Source: Chloroflexota bacterium (GTDB lineage Bacteria > Chloroflexota > Anaerolineae > J036 > Brachytrichaceae). Taken from it: a stretch of DNA of 64,000 nt. Of this stretch, positions 44,562 through 53,308 are shown in pieces; the first letter of the stretch is position 1, and every line of letters starts with the position of its first letter. The DNA is taken from the NCBI GenBank assembly GCA_025354985.1, contig JANXLU010000066.1, forward strand, positions 62,001 to 126,000, in the 5' to 3' direction. Under the pieces are notes generated by a model. It did not search any database, was not told where the DNA came from, and worked only from the letters and a program-made list of their open reading frames with translations. Position numbers and translations under genes: made by a program.

Positions 44562-45917
44562 ATGCCGATGCGCCTCCGAGCAGTTGCAGGGTTGGTTGTG
44601 CCAGTGGTGATCGCTATGGCGTTCATTTGCGAATCAACACCGGCACGGGCGGAGACCGGGGAATGCACAACCTGGACGGCCCAAATTTTGAATCAGACTG
44701 ATGCGACGCGCTTTGTCTCAGCGCTGTTGAGTGGTCAGGATTCATTATCTGACGATCCGGAATTAATATGTGAGCAGCTTAGGCAATCTGCAGCAGAATT
44801 GGAGGACGCTGTCGACGAATTGGCTTTGCACCAGCGATTTGCCGAGGCACACGATAGGCTGGTGGCATATGTAGCCGACCACCCGGACAGTAGTTCACAT
44901 TTGTTGGCGAAGGTGGAGGAATTTCGCGTTTGGGATGCTCAAGAGCGGCTCCCTTTGGTTCCTGCACCCGCCGCCAAACATTTATTTACCCACAGCACCA
45001 TTATTCAAACCAGGCTGGCGTTTGACCGTGATTTTGAAAGTGCGGGCTACGATAAGTGGATGGTCACTACCCGTGAATTTGCCTCAATATTGCAGCAGTT
45101 GTATGACCGCAAGTATGTTTTGATCGACATTCGGTCCTTGGTTGCTGGTAGCCCCGGGGTAGCGTTACGGCAGGCAGAAATTCGTTTGCCTGCGGGCAGA
45201 ACTCCGTTGATTTTGTCTTTCGATGACGTCAACTATTACACGTATATGTCGAAAGACGGATTTGCCGTAAATCTGACCATTGATGATGACCATGAGATTG
45301 CGAGCACGTATCGCGATGATACCGGCAAACTGAATATTGGCACCCAACAGGATGTCGTACCTATGCTGGAAGAGTTTATTCTTCAACATCCGGATTTTTC
45401 GTGGCGTGGTGCAAAGGGAATCATCGCCGTTACCGGCTACGAAGGTGTGCTTGGGTATCGAACCCAACCGGCAAACAAGCAAACTGCACGTTATGCGACG
45501 GATATGGCTGATGTGCGTGAGGTTGTGCGGTTGGCTAAATTGCGCGGCTGGCAGTTTGCATCACACAGCTATAGCCACGGAAGCGGCTGGTTTGACAAGA
45601 CCGCTACGATCGGCGCGGTCCGCGCAGACGTTGCCCGCTGGAAGGCGGAAGTGGAGCCAATCGTGGGCCAAACGCGCGTGTTCATTGGGCCGTTTGGCAC
45701 GATTTGGAACGACGGAGATGCGCGACGTTTCGCACTTGTTGCCGCCGGTTTCGACATTTTGTGTGGCGTTGACGCAGCGCAGACGATCAGGGTGACCAAG
45801 TCAAGTTTGACCATGGGAAGGTTGAATGTCGATGGCTTTCGAATGAAGCGCACACCGGCTCTTTTGGCGCCATTCTTTGACGTGCGGTCGACAATTGACC
45901 CCGCCAGACCGCGCTAG
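44562..45917 (+). CDS. secreted polysaccharide deacetylase
   Basis: 451-residue exported protein with an N-terminal signal (VAGLVVPVVIAMAFICESTPARAE). Residues ~190-430 form a NodB-type deacetylase domain: LILSFDDVNYY (Asp-Asp, catalytic base and metal), HSYSHGS (metal His pair) and VFIGPFGTIWND. A ~150-residue helical region precedes it and has no assignment. Such enzymes deacetylate peptidoglycan, chitin or exopolysaccharides. ATG 44562 and 44568 are both possible starts. Confidence 0.9.
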   Translation: MPMRLRAVAGLVVPVVIAMAFICESTPARAETGECTTWTAQILNQTDATRFVSALLSGQDSLSDDPELICEQLRQSAAELEDAVDELALHQRFAEAHDRLVAYVADHPDSSSHLLAKVEEFRVWDAQERLPLVPAPAAKHLFTHSTIIQTRLAFDRDFESAGYDKWMVTTREFASILQQLYDRKYVLIDIRSLVAGSPGVALRQAEIRLPAGRTPLILSFDDVNYYTYMSKDGFAVNLTIDDDHEIASTYRDDTGKLNIGTQQDVVPMLEEFILQHPDFSWRGAKGIIAVTGYEGVLGYRTQPANKQTARYATDMADVREVVRLAKLRGWQFASHSYSHGSGWFDKTATIGAVRADVARWKAEVEPIVGQTRVFIGPFGTIWNDGDARRFALVAAGFDILCGVDAAQTIRVTKSSLTMGRLNVDGFRMKRTPALLAPFFDVRSTIDPARPR

Positions 45918-45927
45918 CAGGTATTCG

Positions 45928-46788
45928 CTAGCGCACGCCCGAAAGAAGCCAGGCGATGGCCAGCGCAACCGCCGTCACGGCGCCAAATTCCAGCAGCACT
46001 GTGCGACTCAATCGATCTTGAAAGTGTTGTTGCGCGAGACCAACCAGCACATAGAACAATGTGAGAAGTATCACCCCGGCGCTCCAGTTGCTTATATTCC
46101 AATAGTTGAGCGCCCAGGTGGCTTGCCCCATCAAGATGCCGACTATTGCACCCTGGATCAATCCGGTTCTTAGACCAATAATGTGTGGCGCAACCAAATC
46201 CAAGGTGAGGCAGAATCCAACACCGGCAATCAAGGTGGCGTTGATAATGCTTCGTTCCCGGGTGGTGTAGATCAGTGTAAACAGCGCAAATGCAGTGGCG
46301 TATACCCCGGCCGTCAGCAGCAGGCGGGATAGGGCGTATCCTGGCGTGGCGGGAGACAAGGTCAGCCATTCACTAAGAGTAATGGCGCCAATGCCAATCA
46401 CGCCCAGGAATAAGGTTAGCACCCACAGTGGCCAGCTTGCTATGTGGGTCAGACTTAGTGCCAGTGCCAATGCGGCGAACCCCGGCGCGATCCAAAACGG
46501 AAACAGAAACGGGATTTCGCCCGCTCGAACATCCGGGTGATCACGAAGCAACCAATCCACGCCCGCGCAGGTGATCGCCGGAAGGGCGGAAACCAGTATC
46601 GCTTTTCCGCTCAACGTGACGCCTATGGCGCTGCCAAACAAACTGAATACCATTCGCCTGATTGGCAAATCGATCGCTTCCAGCGCAAGCGGCGTAAGCG
46701 TTATCAACGCAAGCACTACCAGGGCGCGGTTGCGTACCTGGTCATCAAACCAGTGGATGCGCACGGCGGACTGTTGACTGTCTGGCAT
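45928..46788 (-). CDS. polytopic membrane protein of unknown function (possibly DUF5656)
   Basis: 286-residue hydrophobic protein with about eight transmembrane helices (for example LVVLALITLTPLALEAIDL, ALILVSALPA, AALALALSL, LWVLTLFLGVIGIGAI, LLLTAGVYATAFALFTLIY). Polar conserved-looking positions are few (RRMVFS, HPDVRAGEIPFLFPFW). The pattern recalls the DUF5656 membrane family known from Chloroflexota, but this is from memory and uncertain. Convergent with the deacetylase gene, 10 nt apart. Confidence 0.75.
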   Translation of the reverse strand: MPDSQQSAVRIHWFDDQVRNRALVVLALITLTPLALEAIDLPIRRMVFSLFGSAIGVTLSGKAILVSALPAITCAGVDWLLRDHPDVRAGEIPFLFPFWIAPGFAALALALSLTHIASWPLWVLTLFLGVIGIGAITLSEWLTLSPATPGYALSRLLLTAGVYATAFALFTLIYTTRERSIINATLIAGVGFCLTLDLVAPHIIGLRTGLIQGAIVGILMGQATWALNYWNISNWSAGVILLTLFYVLVGLAQQHFQDRLSRTVLLEFGAVTAVALAIAWLLSGVR

Positions 46789-46818
46789 CCTGGGAATCTT
46801 TACGGGCGTACCCGTTAC

Positions 46819-48948
46819 TCAGGGGAGTATCGACGGAATGGTGGTGTCGCTGGATGGCGACGCGAGCGCAATTTGCAGGGTGGCCGTTGCTGCGGATACT
46901 TGATTGGTGTATTCGAACAAGGGCAATTTCACGACCACTGGGTTGTCGGTGTTGGCGGAAAGGCGAACCTTTCCGTCGGCATCCGTCAGCCGCCAGTCGA
47001 TCGGAGCATTGGTGACCGAATCGAACAGCAGGACGCTCATGCCGCTCATGCCTTCACCGGGATCGATGGTGCCGTTATTGTTTGCATCGTTGAATGCCTG
47101 CACATTGATCACGACCGTGCGCACGACAACGGTTGGCTTTTGGGCGGCCACCGATACCGCGCTTGTTGGGCGTGCAATTGGCTTTACGGACAAGCTGGTC
47201 GGAGGCAAGGCGGGGTTGATTGGAATCGCCGTTCCAACCACGGGTGTGGGCGGGAACGCCGCAGGTGCGTCGGCCGGCGGCTGACCGCTTGTGGCAGGCG
47301 ACGCACCTGTTCCGGCCGCGGCGGCTGTCGGCACAACGGTTGCGGGAAGACCGATGCTGCACTTTATCTGGTAACTGCGATCTCGGGTGGCCTCACTTGC
47401 ACGCGGAGGACTTACTTCGCCGGCCAACACATAGTAAAGGCCGGTGTAACCCGACTGAAAGGTAAACCGACTTGCGAAATTGCCCTTCTGTTTTTCAGCG
47501 TCTGATATATCGTCGTTTCCACCAACGCCGACACGGTCCTTGTTGTAAATGATGATATTCGTATCGACACCAGGAGCAAGGTTTAGCGTTTCACAGGTAT
47601 AAAAGAGCCCTTGCTTGGTTGTGAATTTGTAATAGTCGTTGTCCGTATCGTCGTTGCTACCGGGTTGAAACGGCACAAAATTCGCGCTAAATTCCTTGCC
47701 AATTACGAGCAGGCAGGCTTGATCAAACGTGCCGTTTGGTTCACACGTGTCAAATCCGGTGGGAAATGGGGTGGAGGTTTGAGTTGGCGTGCCCGTCACT
47801 GAACCAACCTCCTCAAGCTTAAGATCATAGGTCTGTCCGGATCCACGAGGCGTGCGATCCAGGTTCCAAACTTTTATCCAATATGGGCCATCGGCAGGTG
47901 CGGTGAAGACCACCTGGGATGCCCGGCTGAGAGCGACATAGTCATCGTTCGAGGCGATCAGACCTTTGCCGCTGGCGTTCACGCTGGCAACCGGCACTGT
48001 CGTAATTGAGTTATCAAATACAAACATCTCGGTATCCACACCTGGTTGGACAACCGTGGTTGCCCGATAGGTGTTTCCAGCCCGTGCATAAAACAGATAC
48101 CAGTCGACATCGGCGCCGGCATCGCCGCGGATGGGGCTTTGCGTGCCACCGGCGGCATTGTAGAAGTTCATGCCGGCCAGCACGGCGTTAACGTTTATAA
48201 AGCTGTTTCGATTTTGATTTGGAAACTGATTGTTGGGCGTTTGTTGATCGAACACATCGGAGGCTGCTGAACCACCCGTCGGGCTGGGCGTGAATGTTGG
48301 TGTGGGGGTGGGAGTTTGAGTCGGCGTATTGGTTGGAGTAGCGGTTACAGTGTTCCCGGAGCTGCACATTGAAATTTGGTACGGCATGGATTCTGTGCCA
48401 GTTATGTTGCCCGCAAGACTCAGGTGCAAGCGAAATTGGGTTGTAACGGCTGTAAACAATGTAACCGTGACGTACTTTCCCGCACCATTCCCGAGCAAGT
48501 TCGCGACGCCACTGTCCCACACCTCGAGCGACAACTGCAGCGGCGTTGTTGGATCCTGTGTCTGCGCTGTGAAGGTATAAAAGTGATTTGCCGCGGCTGT
48601 ATCAGATGTATACCAGTCTTGGTCAGCTCCCGGAGACGCGATATCCAGACGATAAAACGTCAGGTCTTGGTATTGAATAGCCTGGTCACACGTCAATCCA
48701 ACGCCGCTCAGAAGCGTGGCATTTGCCGCCGTATTGTTCCAATTACTCGAAGTTGTATCCTTGTCGTAAGTATCCGTTTGAATCTTGGTGGCCTGAATTG
48801 CGCCCGGTTCGATCAGAATGGTACTGTCAGGTGCCGCGGCAGACGCCACCGGACCGGAACTGGCAAGTAGGCAAGCCCAAACAAAGGTGGCGAGCAGGCT
48901 GACCGTAGCCAACGCCAACATCAAAGGCGCGATTCGTGAACGTCGCAT
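46819..48948 (-). CDS. large secreted protein with PPC-like repeats and T/P-rich linker
   Basis: 709-residue exported protein. After a signal segment (LALATVSLLATFVWACLLASSG) come three related beta-sandwich units with the pre-peptidase C-terminal (PPC) pattern: 'DWYTSDTAAANHFYTF', 'DVDWYLFYARAGNTYRATTVVQPGVDTEMFVFD', 'DNDYYKFTTKQGLFYTCETLNLAPGVDTNIIIYN'. A T/P/S linker (TPTNTPTQTPTPTPTFTPSPTG) and an Ala/Pro linker separate them. The C-terminus has an SdrD-B/CNA-like domain (INVQAFNDANNNGTIDPGEGMSGMSVLLFD...WRLTDADGKVRLS). Probably a surface or matrix protein. The start is supported by TAGAAT 10 nt upstream. Confidence 0.88.
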   Translation of the reverse strand: MRRSRIAPLMLALATVSLLATFVWACLLASSGPVASAAAPDSTILIEPGAIQATKIQTDTYDKDTTSSNWNNTAANATLLSGVGLTCDQAIQYQDLTFYRLDIASPGADQDWYTSDTAAANHFYTFTAQTQDPTTPLQLSLEVWDSGVANLLGNGAGKYVTVTLFTAVTTQFRLHLSLAGNITGTESMPYQISMCSSGNTVTATPTNTPTQTPTPTPTFTPSPTGGSAASDVFDQQTPNNQFPNQNRNSFINVNAVLAGMNFYNAAGGTQSPIRGDAGADVDWYLFYARAGNTYRATTVVQPGVDTEMFVFDNSITTVPVASVNASGKGLIASNDDYVALSRASQVVFTAPADGPYWIKVWNLDRTPRGSGQTYDLKLEEVGSVTGTPTQTSTPFPTGFDTCEPNGTFDQACLLVIGKEFSANFVPFQPGSNDDTDNDYYKFTTKQGLFYTCETLNLAPGVDTNIIIYNKDRVGVGGNDDISDAEKQKGNFASRFTFQSGYTGLYYVLAGEVSPPRASEATRDRSYQIKCSIGLPATVVPTAAAAGTGASPATSGQPPADAPAAFPPTPVVGTAIPINPALPPTSLSVKPIARPTSAVSVAAQKPTVVVRTVVINVQAFNDANNNGTIDPGEGMSGMSVLLFDSVTNAPIDWRLTDADGKVRLSANTDNPVVVKLPLFEYTNQVSAATATLQIALASPSSDTTIPSILP

Positions 48949-48958
48949 GTCAAGAAGT

Positions 48959-48964
48959 ATTCTA
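48959..48964 (-). promoter_or_regulatory. -10 element, near-leaderless start of secreted repeat protein
   Basis: TAGAAT on the minus strand lies 10 nt before ATG 48948, and no Shine-Dalgarno intervenes. Confidence 0.45.
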
Positions 48965-49094
48965 CTAAACAGTTTCGCCCCTGTGCTTGTCCAAAAACTG
49001 CGGCTTCTTTGTCACGGATTGGTGACCCGTCGAATCTAGTACCTCCATAAGATTATTTTCATTGTGAACTAAGGCTGATTTGTTAACTGAATAC

Positions 49095-49177
49095 AGTCAG
49101 GGAGTAGCCTCTAAAGCCTTCACATCGTCAATACGTGTCATGCATGCATGGCGCCGGGGTGCAGGGATAGCAATATC
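49095..49177 (+). ncRNA. yybP-ykoY-type manganese riboswitch (aptamer)
   Basis: The leader of the TerC/Alx gene contains the two conserved boxes of this class: AGGGAGTAGCC (49099-49109) and CGTCAATACG (49126-49135). They are at the expected distance, with complementary flanks between. In E. coli alx and many terC-family genes this RNA senses Mn2+ (or alkaline pH) and turns transport on. No covariance search was run; the call rests on box sequences, gene partner and the following terminator. Confidence 0.75.
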
Positions 49178-49222
49178 GGGCGAGACTGTCGCGTGAACCG
49201 CGGCAGCTCGCCTTTTTCTTTT
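49178..49222 (+). terminator. riboswitch expression platform terminator
   Basis: GGGCGAG-a-CTGTCGCG (49178-49193) pairs with CGCGGCAG-CTCGCC (49199-49212, with one G-T pair) and is followed by TTTTTCTTTT. It lies 60 nt before the TerC start, so it would stop transcription in the off state. Confidence 0.8.
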
Positions 49223-49281
49223 GGTGTTGTCGCGGTTCTGAGAACTTGCCCATTGAATCTGGGACCACACAGGAAGAAAAT

Positions 49282-50241
49282 ATGGATCAGTCGTTAATAC
49301 CTTGGATTTCATTCAATTTGCTCGTACTGGCTCTGCTTGCCGTGGATTTGGGAGTTTTTCACCGCACTGCACATACCGTAAGTATTAGGGAGGCCTCAAT
49401 TTGGTCCACGGTCTGGATATTGCTGTCATTGCTTTTTTGTTTCGGAATCTTTCTCGTTTGGAGGCGCATCATGCCGGCAAGCGAATACTCCAACAGTGAA
49501 GCGGCACTGTCATTCTTGACCGGTTACCTTATTGAAAAGTCCTTGAGTGTGGACAACATTTTCGTATTTGTCCTCATCTTTTCAGCATTTGCGGTTCCCC
49601 CAATTTATCAACATCGTGTCTTGTTCTGGGGAATTATTGGCGCCCTGGTTTTGCGTGCAGTAGTGATCGTGGTTGGCGCGGCCCTATTAAAACAGTTTCA
49701 CTGGATTATTTTTGTTTTTGGCGCATTTTTGATCTTGACTGGTATCAAAATGGCGTTTAACAAGGGCGAGGAAATTCATCCGGAGCAGAATCCGCTGGTG
49801 AAAATGGCCAAGCGGATTGTGCCTGTGACCGATGACTATGTGGGTGCGGCGTTTGTTATTCGGCGCGCTGGCAAGCTATTAGTGACACCGCTCCTGTTGG
49901 TATTATTGGTCGTTGAGAGCACGGATTTGGTCTTTGCGGTCGACTCGATACCGGCTATTTTTGCGGTTACCAAAGACCCGTTTATTGTGTATACCTCCAA
50001 CGTGTTTGCAATTCTGGGTTTGCGATCGCTCTATTTTGTGCTTGCCGGAGTGGTGCACAAATTTAAGTATCTTAAACCTGCGCTCGCGGTTATCCTAACC
50101 TATGTTGGCACCAAGATGCTGCTTAGTGATCTCGTGAGTATTTCGCCCGTAGTGTCGCTCGCGATCATTTTGGGCATACTTGTAAGTGCGATCGCGCTGT
50201 CGCTGTTGCCGACGCGCCGAGAAGTGCCGAAGCGGACTTGA
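49282..50241 (+). CDS. TerC/Alx-family integral membrane metal transporter
   Basis: 319-residue protein with about nine transmembrane helices. Acidic residues within helices are typical of the family: LLAVDLGVFH, YLIEKSLSVDNIFVFVLIF, LVVESTDLVFAVDSIPAIFAVTKDPFIVYTSNVFAILGLRSLYF. E. coli Alx exports Mn2+. The start ATG 49282 has an AGGAAG 6 nt upstream; a TTG 12 codons earlier lies too close to the terminator. Regulated by the yybP-ykoY-like leader. Confidence 0.93.
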   Translation: MDQSLIPWISFNLLVLALLAVDLGVFHRTAHTVSIREASIWSTVWILLSLLFCFGIFLVWRRIMPASEYSNSEAALSFLTGYLIEKSLSVDNIFVFVLIFSAFAVPPIYQHRVLFWGIIGALVLRAVVIVVGAALLKQFHWIIFVFGAFLILTGIKMAFNKGEEIHPEQNPLVKMAKRIVPVTDDYVGAAFVIRRAGKLLVTPLLLVLLVVESTDLVFAVDSIPAIFAVTKDPFIVYTSNVFAILGLRSLYFVLAGVVHKFKYLKPALAVILTYVGTKMLLSDLVSISPVVSLAIILGILVSAIALSLLPTRREVPKRT

Positions 50242-50273
50242 AGGATTTCGACGCGGGACCTGCATTTTGCCGG

Positions 50274-50279
50274 TATAGT
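50274..50279 (+). promoter_or_regulatory. -10 element, near-leaderless start of ilvE
   Basis: TATAGT lies 12 nt before ATG 50292, in the short gap after the TerC gene. No Shine-Dalgarno and no clear -35. Confidence 0.35.
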
Positions 50280-50291
50280 TTAAGTATATTA

Positions 50292-51353
50292 ATGGACATC
50301 AAAATATCCGCAGCACCTAACGGTTCACCACAGCCCGTGGAGGCCCCGACCTCCTTCGGAAACGTATTTTGCGACCTGATGTTTATGCAGGAATATACGA
50401 TTGAAGCGGGCTGGCACGATGCACGGATTGTTCCCTATGGACCGATAGCGTTGGACCCCGCGGCCACCGTGCTTCACTACGGCCAGGAGATCTTCGAGGG
50501 AACCAAGGCATATCGCCGACCAGATGGGCGGATCAATTTGTTCCGCCCATGGGAAAACGCAGCACGTTTTAACCGCAGCGCGGCCCGTATGGCCATGCCA
50601 GCCGTAGATGTCGAGGATCACGTTCAGGCCATGTCTGCGTGGGTGAGCGCCGTGGCACGCTGGGTACCGTCTGAGCCAGGCACATCCTTATATATTCGCC
50701 CAACAATGATTGCAACGCAAGCCCATTTGGGCGTGAGCGCAAGTAACCGCTATTTGCACTACATTATTGGCGGCCCGGTGGCAGGGTTTCAAGGCCGCTC
50801 ATTTGGGGCAGTTGGCGTGCAAATTAGCGATGAGCACGTTCGCGCAGTCAAAGGCGGCACCGGAGCCGCAAAGACAGGCGGTAATTACGCAGCGGGTCTA
50901 CTGGCCGCTGGGAATGCCCGTGCCCTTGGATATCAACAGGTTTTGTGGCTGGATGGTGTGCACCGCCGGTATGTCGAGGAGGTGGGTGGCATGAACATTG
51001 CGTTTGTTCGCGGTAACGAAATTATTACGCCCGCCCTTAGCGGAAGTATTTTGGAGGGAATTACACGCGACAGCGTGCTGCGCCTGGCACCCGATTTGGG
51101 TTTTCCCGTTCGCGAGGAGCAAATTGATGTTGATGAGTTGTTACGAAACATCGACGCAGGGCACATCACAGAAAGCTTTGGAATCGGCACGGCAGCAGTT
51201 ATCGCGCCAGTCAATCGGTTTGGGTACAAGGGCGTTGACCACCATGTTGGTGACGGAAAGCCCGGACCGGTGACCCTGGCACTATATGCCGCATTGACCG
51301 ATATCCAGTATGGACGCGTGCCCGATCCCTATGGCTGGACTTTAATGCTATAA
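50292..51353 (+). CDS. ilvE: branched-chain amino acid aminotransferase
   Basis: PLP-dependent fold-IV transaminase for Leu, Ile and Val. It carries YGQEIFEGTKAYRR, YIRPTMIAT, the catalytic lysine in AAKTGGNYAAGLLA, and VEEVGGMNIAFV. This is the longer 'type II' BCAT (about 353 residues) rather than the E. coli IlvE size. A TTG-started frame reaches back to 50238, overlapping the TerC stop, but ATG 50292 (MDIKISAAPNGS) is preferred. Confidence 0.95.
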   Translation: MDIKISAAPNGSPQPVEAPTSFGNVFCDLMFMQEYTIEAGWHDARIVPYGPIALDPAATVLHYGQEIFEGTKAYRRPDGRINLFRPWENAARFNRSAARMAMPAVDVEDHVQAMSAWVSAVARWVPSEPGTSLYIRPTMIATQAHLGVSASNRYLHYIIGGPVAGFQGRSFGAVGVQISDEHVRAVKGGTGAAKTGGNYAAGLLAAGNARALGYQQVLWLDGVHRRYVEEVGGMNIAFVRGNEIITPALSGSILEGITRDSVLRLAPDLGFPVREEQIDVDELLRNIDAGHITESFGIGTAAVIAPVNRFGYKGVDHHVGDGKPGPVTLALYAALTDIQYGRVPDPYGWTLML

Positions 51354-51416
51354 AATTTCCCTTGGGGCGGCGGTCAGAATTTTCACTCATCCGAGCCATG
51401 CTGGGTCAAAAGATTT

Positions 51417-51785
51417 CTAGCCTCTAAAACCTGCAGGTTCATGAATCTCGAGTCGGTTTCCAAACGGATCGTGAACAAAAAAGCGTTTCCATGGTGCTGG
51501 ACGACCGTCGTCTGTTTGGACCCCTGCAACTGTGAGTCTGGTCCTAAGCTGATGTAGATCGGTGCATGCCAGTCCAATATGTCGTTGGCTCTCTAATGAT
51601 GCGAGTGCAGGGGCCACTGAAATGTGTATGTCACACGTGCCTGCCTCAAACCACAGCCCACCCCGCACGCGAAGGGTCTCGGGCTTGAGAATTTCGCGTA
51701 GTCCGAGTAGCTCGCCATAGAAATGCCGGGCTGTCGATTCGCCACTAGCTGGCATGGTGATGTTGATGTGTGTAAGCACAAGCAT
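51417..51785 (-). CDS. VOC (glyoxalase-fold) family protein
   Basis: 122-residue single-domain VOC protein: LTHINITMPASGESTARHFYGELLGLREI, LWFEAGTCDIHISV, HIGLACTDLHQLRTRLTVAGVQ and FFVHDPFGNRLEIHEP. The metal His/Glu positions of glyoxalases appear (His in LTHIN, Glu in LEIHEP). Function is unassigned. Confidence 0.88.
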   Translation of the reverse strand: MLVLTHINITMPASGESTARHFYGELLGLREILKPETLRVRGGLWFEAGTCDIHISVAPALASLESQRHIGLACTDLHQLRTRLTVAGVQTDDGRPAPWKRFFVHDPFGNRLEIHEPAGFRG

Positions 51786-51826
51786 ATGAAGGAGCTATTT
51801 TCGTGGCTTCGTAGGTAGGGAACGAA

Positions 51827-52204
51827 CTACTTTGCCTTAAACTTTAGTCCGGACCACACATCGTCTATGGCGACTTGTGAAACAGCATCAAGGCCAAACG
51901 GTGTGGCCACCTCCCAAAGTGTCTCGCGCTTTAGATCCGTCCCGAGCTGACCGGCCTTGGGATATGCCAGCCAGACCGCCGAAGCCGGGCCGCGTGCGAG
52001 CTTGGTATCCTGCAGTTGCAAACTCATCTCCGAACGTTTGATCGCGAAAATGATGACAACGTCGGCGGGAGCGTCCACTATGGTGACCATTTTGACGCCG
52101 CCTGCAAACCCCATCTTTTCGCCCATATACGAAGGGGCGTTCATAAGTAATACACTTTGCCCGGGTTTGATGAACATCTTTTGCGCAATTGTTTTCTCTG
52201 GCAT
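51827..52204 (-). CDS. DUF3052-like protein
   Basis: 125-residue protein. TIAQKMFIKPGQSVLLMNAPSYM and VVIIFAIKRSEM...SAVWLAYPKAG...TLWEVATPFGLDAVSQVAIDDVWSGLKFK follow the DUF3052 pattern ('LGIKPGxxVLLxNAP...LWxAYPK...VAIDDxWSGLRFR'). Function unknown. ATG 52204 is chosen; upstream in-frame starts at 52219 or 52276 are possible. It borders the decay zone on its 5' side. Confidence 0.8.
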   Translation of the reverse strand: MPEKTIAQKMFIKPGQSVLLMNAPSYMGEKMGFAGGVKMVTIVDAPADVVIIFAIKRSEMSLQLQDTKLARGPASAVWLAYPKAGQLGTDLKRETLWEVATPFGLDAVSQVAIDDVWSGLKFKAK

Positions 52205-52243
52205 GGTTTGTCTGGGCATCCTTCGCGGTGGTAGATTGTGAAC

Positions 52244-52390
52244 ATGGCCAACACAACTTCCGCCATCGAGCCCCAAATTCTACTCATTCAAAGACACGGG
52301 CAGCTTGGCGGGCCTGGTTGACAAAGAATGGTCAAAAGAAGGCTGGCGTATGGCTTTTTACCAATAAAGTGGTCGCCGGGAAACCGCGCG
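52244..52390 (+). pseudogene. remnant of a YdeI/OmpD-associated-like gene
   Basis: A frame from ATG 52244 reads MANTTSAIEPQILLIQ and stops; shifted by one nucleotide the sequence continues as KTRAAWRAWLTKNGQKKAGVWLFTNKVVAGKP (from 52291), which resembles the N-terminal motif of the YdeI/OmpD-associated family (AWRxWLxxNH...GVWLxxxKKxSGKP). Beyond this the similarity ends. Interpreted as a frameshifted, truncated relic. Confidence 0.5.
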
Positions 52391-52464
52391 ACTTGCCGAT
52401 AAAAACGTGCGTGCTAATGAGTGGCGCGAACAAAGAGATCACGGGCAACCGGACAAATAAAAAT

Positions 52465-52861
52465 ATGAATGTTGAACCGGTATATCTTGTAAAAACGGAA
52501 TTTTGGCAACTGATTGCAAGCAATGACTTTTTCTCAGTTGGCGCTATTCTGTCCACTGATTTTTTGCTAGACTGGCCACAGTCCGGTGAACGTATTCGCG
52601 GTGCCGAGAATTTTGCAAGAATGAACAGCGAATATCCGGCCAATGGGGTCTGGCGTTTCAAAGTGAACTCCATAGTGGTCGGCGCGACTTCGGGCGTATC
52701 GGATGTTTCGGTTACCGATGGCGTGCAGCGCGCGCGCCATTTCATTTTTTACCGTAGTTCAGGGGAAGATAAGTTACATCGTGGAGTTTTGGCCGGAGCC
52801 AATTCCGGCGCCGGCCAATCGTGCTCACGTAGTTGAGCACGTTGAAGACGAATTTTATTAG
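52465..52861 (+). pseudogene. SnoaL/NTF2-like protein gene with a frameshift
   Basis: From ATG 52465 the frame reads VYLVKTEFWQLIASNDFFSVGAILSTDFLLDWPQSGERIRGAENFARMNSEYP, a typical NTF2-like start. After TDGVQRAR the natural continuation (AISFFTVVQGKISYIVEFWPEP...VEHVEDEFY, stop at 52859-52861) is in the next frame. The change lies in a GC-alternating tract (52729-52738); loss of one two-base unit would produce exactly this shift. It may be a true frameshift, a slippage-switchable gene or a sequencing error. In the unshifted frame translation ends at 52836 with a nonsense tail. Confidence 0.7.
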
Positions 52862-52940
52862 CAGTGTTGGATGAGACCGTGCTTGCAAACAAGACAGGAT
52901 TCAGGTGGTTGCCTTATATTTATTTTGAGGCGCAGCAACA

Positions 52941-53225
52941 CTATTTGCGGGTGCCAAACCCGCGTGCGACAACGCCGGCACGGTGACGGTAAATGTTGTG
53001 GAACGCGTGCAGCGAGCCGGCGGTATCCCGTGTCAGCACGATCGGGGTTCCGAGCACCTCGGTCGCCAGAAAGTTACCCGGATGGTGCAGCTGCTCCAGC
53101 GACCCGGCGTATTGCCAGGTGCGTTCAAATACCCGGGTGCACTCCACCGGCTCCACGGCCAGATCTGAATAGCACGATGCGGTTAACGTTGCTGCAGGAG
53201 AAAGGTCCGGGTTGATCTGAAATTG
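52941..53225 (-). pseudogene. N-terminal fragment of a Rieske ring-hydroxylating dioxygenase alpha subunit
   Basis: Reading back from 53225 gives QFQINPDLSPAATLTAS..., then SDLAVEPVECTRVFERTWQYAGS, HHPGNFLATEVLGTPIVLTRDTAGSLHAFHNIYRHRAGVV, matching the start of aromatic dioxygenase alpha subunits. The first Rieske Cys (CRHR) is Tyr here, the second half of the Rieske motif (CxxH) and the whole catalytic domain are absent, and no in-frame start codon was found before an upstream stop. A clear relic. Confidence 0.8.
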
Positions 53226-53308
53226 CGGTGTTGACCTCCGTTGATTCTATTGTCTGCCTGGTTTCCCATGGCCAACGCGCTGAACGAGGCGCGATAATCA
53301 GGAAATTT

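Noticed and set aside
46537-47505. 322-codon open frame on the plus strand
   Set aside because: It is antisense to the secreted repeat protein and the membrane protein gene, has no domain, and both opposite genes have clear signals and motifs.
52189-52464. N-terminal extension of the NTF2-like frame
   Set aside because: It covers the YdeI-like remnant and the start of the divergent DUF3052-like gene; homology to NTF2-like proteins begins at ATG 52465.
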